Assembly (NCBI GenBank): GCA_016710595.1
Contig: JADJVM010000009.1
Location: forward strand, 74,569-138,568
Length of the DNA stretch: 64,000 nucleotides
DNA from: Niastella sp.
GTDB lineage: Bacteria; Bacteroidota; Bacteroidia; Chitinophagales; Chitinophagaceae
Direction of reading: 5' to 3'
Under the pieces are notes generated by a model. The model saw only the letters and a list, made by a program, of their open reading frames with translations. It was not told the DNA's origin and did not search any database. The translations under genes were made by a program, and so were the position numbers. Below are positions 61,893 through 64,000 of this stretch, one piece after another (position 1 is the stretch's first letter; the number at the start of each line of letters is the position of its first letter).

Positions 61893-63293
61893 TTATTGGT
61901 CCCCCTGGCCTGGTGGCTTTGGACCCCTATTTTGTCCGCCCCTATTTGGCCTTCCTCTTTGCTGTCCACCTTGCTGTGGCGGACCGGACGGGCGCTGTGC
62001 ATTGCCCCTATTGCCTTGTGGCGGCCTTTGCCGATCCGGGTTTTGGCCTCCTTGCCTGGGCGGCCTTTGTTGTTGATTGGGGTTTTGGCCAGGCCCACGT
62101 GCCGGCCCCCGGCCTTGCTGACCTTTACCTTGTTGGTTGGGAGTGCCACCCCGTTGATTTTGTTGCTGGCTACGTTCTTTATCCCTTCGCCTGCGGCTAT
62201 TTTTTTCTAAACTATTCAGGCTTATTTGGCCTACCAGATCAGCATACTCCGGTTCTACTTCTTTGGGTTTGCTGCTTAACACTTCCACGGTTTCCAACTC
62301 TTCGGGCCGGATGCCCTGGCGGTTTTGTTCTTTAATTTTTTTTACGGTATCAATGCTCAAAGGGTACTGTTTATTGCTATCTACCATGCTGTACCACATC
62401 AGGTTTTTAAAAATATCTTTCTTTACTAAAAATGCCCGCCCTTTTGCTACTTCAAGCACTTCGGCATCGTTTGGAAAAAACTGGAGGGCATCCATATAAG
62501 TATCCAACTCATAATTAAGGCAGCATTTTAAACGGCCGCATTGGCCACTTAGTTTTGTTTGGTTAATACTTAAATTCTGGTACCGGGCTGCATTGGTATT
62601 TACACTTTTAAAATCGGTAAGCCAGGTGCTGCAGCATAGTTCCCGGCCACAACTTCCGATACCACCCACTTTACCCGCTTCCTGCCGGGCGCCTATCTGG
62701 CGCATTTCCACTTTTACTTTAAACTCAGATGCATATAATTTTATCAGCTCCCTAAAATCTACCCGGTCATCAGCAATATAAAAGAATGTGGCTTTGCGGC
62801 CATCGGCCTGTACCTCTACTTCGGCAATCTTCATTTCTAATTTTAAGGTACGTGCAATAGCCCTGCTGCGAATGAGTACCTGTGCTTCCCGGGCCTTGTT
62901 TTCTTTTAGCTTCGCCAGGTCGTTATGATTGGCGGGCCGCAATATTTTTTTAATGTCGGGGCTATGTTCATCTACATTATATTTTTTAAGCTGCAAGCGC
63001 ACCAGTTCCCCTGTAAGGTTTATGGATCCTACATCAAACCCATTCACACCTTCTACGGCAACCATTTCACCCTTTTCAAAATATTGTAAACCGGCATTCT
63101 TAAAAAAATCTTTCCTGCTGCCGTTATTAAAACTAATTTCCACAATCCGGCAGGTGCTTTCCGGATCGCTAAATGGCAGGTTTGCCAGCCAATCGTACAC
63201 ATTCATTTTATTACATCCGCCACTGGCACAATGGCCATGACTTTGGCATCCGGCGGGGGTACCGCCTCCCGATCCACAGCTTCCACATCCCAT
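61893..63293 (-). CDS. ricT: RicT/PSP1-domain protein with low-complexity tail
   Basis: A 466-residue protein. A Cys/His-rich N-terminus (MGCGSCGSGGG, CQSHGHCASGGC) precedes the PSP1 core with GSCGRELCCSTWL and GQCGRLKCCLNYELD, the Fe-S cysteines known from RicT/YaaT. From about residue 350 the protein is Gln/Gly/Arg/Pro-rich (RGGTPNQQGKGQQGRGPARG and similar). That tail is not found in Bacillus RicT and may bind RNA. Placement next to holB is typical of the phylum. Confidence 0.88.
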   Translation of the reverse strand: MGCGSCGSGGGTPAGCQSHGHCASGGCNKMNVYDWLANLPFSDPESTCRIVEISFNNGSRKDFFKNAGLQYFEKGEMVAVEGVNGFDVGSINLTGELVRLQLKKYNVDEHSPDIKKILRPANHNDLAKLKENKAREAQVLIRSRAIARTLKLEMKIAEVEVQADGRKATFFYIADDRVDFRELIKLYASEFKVKVEMRQIGARQEAGKVGGIGSCGRELCCSTWLTDFKSVNTNAARYQNLSINQTKLSGQCGRLKCCLNYELDTYMDALQFFPNDAEVLEVAKGRAFLVKKDIFKNLMWYSMVDSNKQYPLSIDTVKKIKEQNRQGIRPEELETVEVLSSKPKEVEPEYADLVGQISLNSLEKNSRRRRDKERSQQQNQRGGTPNQQGKGQQGRGPARGPGQNPNQQQRPPRQGGQNPDRQRPPQGNRGNAQRPSGPPQQGGQQRGRPNRGGQNRGPKPPGQGDQ

Positions 63294-63560
63294 ATAAATT
63301 ACATATAAAAGGTTTTACAATTTTGTTTCGTGCAAAGAAGATTGAATGAAATGTACCCGGCAGTGGCAATGCTTATGAGCTTCATTGGCGTCGCACACTT
63401 GTACTGGTATGCAACAAGCAGCCAAAGAATGCATTGCTATGTACTACAAAAATTTGTTGCTAAAAGGTATGCAGTACAACCAACAACAATGCTAAATATA
63501 TTGCTGAAAGCGAATTACCATCTTTAAATCAAAGTCTTTACCGGCACTATTTCATTTTCC

Positions 63561-64000
63561 TCAGTTCACCAAAATTACTGATTTGTTGCTAATAATATGG
63601 TATAACCTTATGGTAAGGGCATGAAAGAGCATTTTGGCATTGGCATTACGCTCTATATAATAACTGGCAGCATCCAGTTCAGATATGATTGCTTCCTGCT
63701 GTGTAATATCACTAAATTTATTAAGGCGTAAGGCAAAATCGCTCATACTGCCGGGTGCTGTTGCCCTGGCCTCTTCGGTGTCGCCCATTATACGCAGCCG
63801 TATGGCTACCTGCAATAACTGGATAAAAAATTTAAGAAACTGCTTTTGTTTTTCCCTGCCCAGCTTAGCTGCTGTTTCTATCCATTTTACCTGCTCGGCC
63901 GGCCCGGTTTTTATAATGGTATTTAGCCAGTTTCGTAGCATCCCCTCCCAATCATCTTCATCATGTTCCATTTGTTGCAACGCCTCATGAAAATTCCCCT
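63561..64000 (-). CDS. holB: DNA polymerase III subunit delta', C-terminal part (cut by window end)
   Basis: The frame is open to the last base of the window. The visible part of about 145 residues (EDDWEGMLRNWLNTIIKTGP, KLGREKQKQFLKFFIQLLQV) fits the helical C-terminal domain of Bacteroidota HolB, and its position upstream of ricT supports this. TTG at 63980 is an internal codon, not the start. The 267 bp between holB and ricT contain no gene I can support. Confidence 0.7.
   Translation of the reverse strand, partial: GNFHEALQQMEHDEDDWEGMLRNWLNTIIKTGPAEQVKWIETAAKLGREKQKQFLKFFIQLLQVAIRLRIMGDTEEARATAPGSMSDFALRLNKFSDITQQEAIISELDAASYYIERNANAKMLFHALTIRLYHIISNKSVILVN

Overview
The window is AT-rich, densely coding bacterial chromosome from a member of the Bacteroidota, most likely Chitinophagaceae or a close relative. 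The phylum call rests on a GldA-type ABC ATPase, a THX-type small ribosomal protein, TolC/TonB-type outer-membrane proteins, a RicT/PSP1 protein next to holB, and promoters that fit the Bacteroidota form (TTTG, about 19 bp, TAnnTTTG). The family is an inference from gene content. No rRNA, tRNA, CRISPR array, transposase, integrase or prophage gene was seen.

Region 1-29 kb is mostly housekeeping: an antiporter (cut by the window start), typA, a TlpA-like thioredoxin protein with pdxH, sodA, tadA, an aldehyde dehydrogenase/glutathione peroxidase pair, a deoxyhypusine-synthase-like enzyme, DinB, GH13, an M1 peptidase, a methionine synthase split into two genes behind a structured leader, xth, HU, the 40-residue ribosomal protein THX, a MarR/acyl-CoA dehydrogenase operon, a carotenoid-type glycosyltransferase/lycopene cyclase pair, a seven-repeat secreted protein, and enolase.

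Region 29.4-36.3 kb is an accessory island built of shuffled, partly decayed cassettes. It holds lipoprotein-type N-termini, four copies of secreted domains with a JAMM/MPN-like metal motif (HxH, then SxxD), small exported partner proteins, two families of near-identical direct repeats, a chimeric gene made at a 4-bp microhomology, and several homopolymer frameshifts.

Region 36.4-41.2 kb looks like a small DNA-damage or stress island: umuC, a umuD whose catalytic serine and lysine are both substituted, a 2'-5' RNA ligase-like protein, a DUF3037/HipA-like kinase pair, and a frameshifted PA0069-type radical SAM gene. Both divergent intergenic regions carry almost the same 17-bp palindrome (TACTAAATTATTTAGTA and a one-base variant), so the four transcription units probably share a repressor.

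Region 41.5-64 kb holds an AmgK-like kinase fused to a RapZ C-terminal domain with a MurU-like nucleotidyltransferase (probable cell-wall sugar recycling), a TonB-type barrel, an adaptor/TolC pair, a permease/PLP-enzyme pair, and a propeller histidine kinase with a LuxR-type regulator. The regulator is followed by three exported proteins, the last a cholesterol-dependent-cytolysin-like protein lacking the canonical undecapeptide. GNAT/VOC, gldA, ricT and the 3' end of holB close the window.
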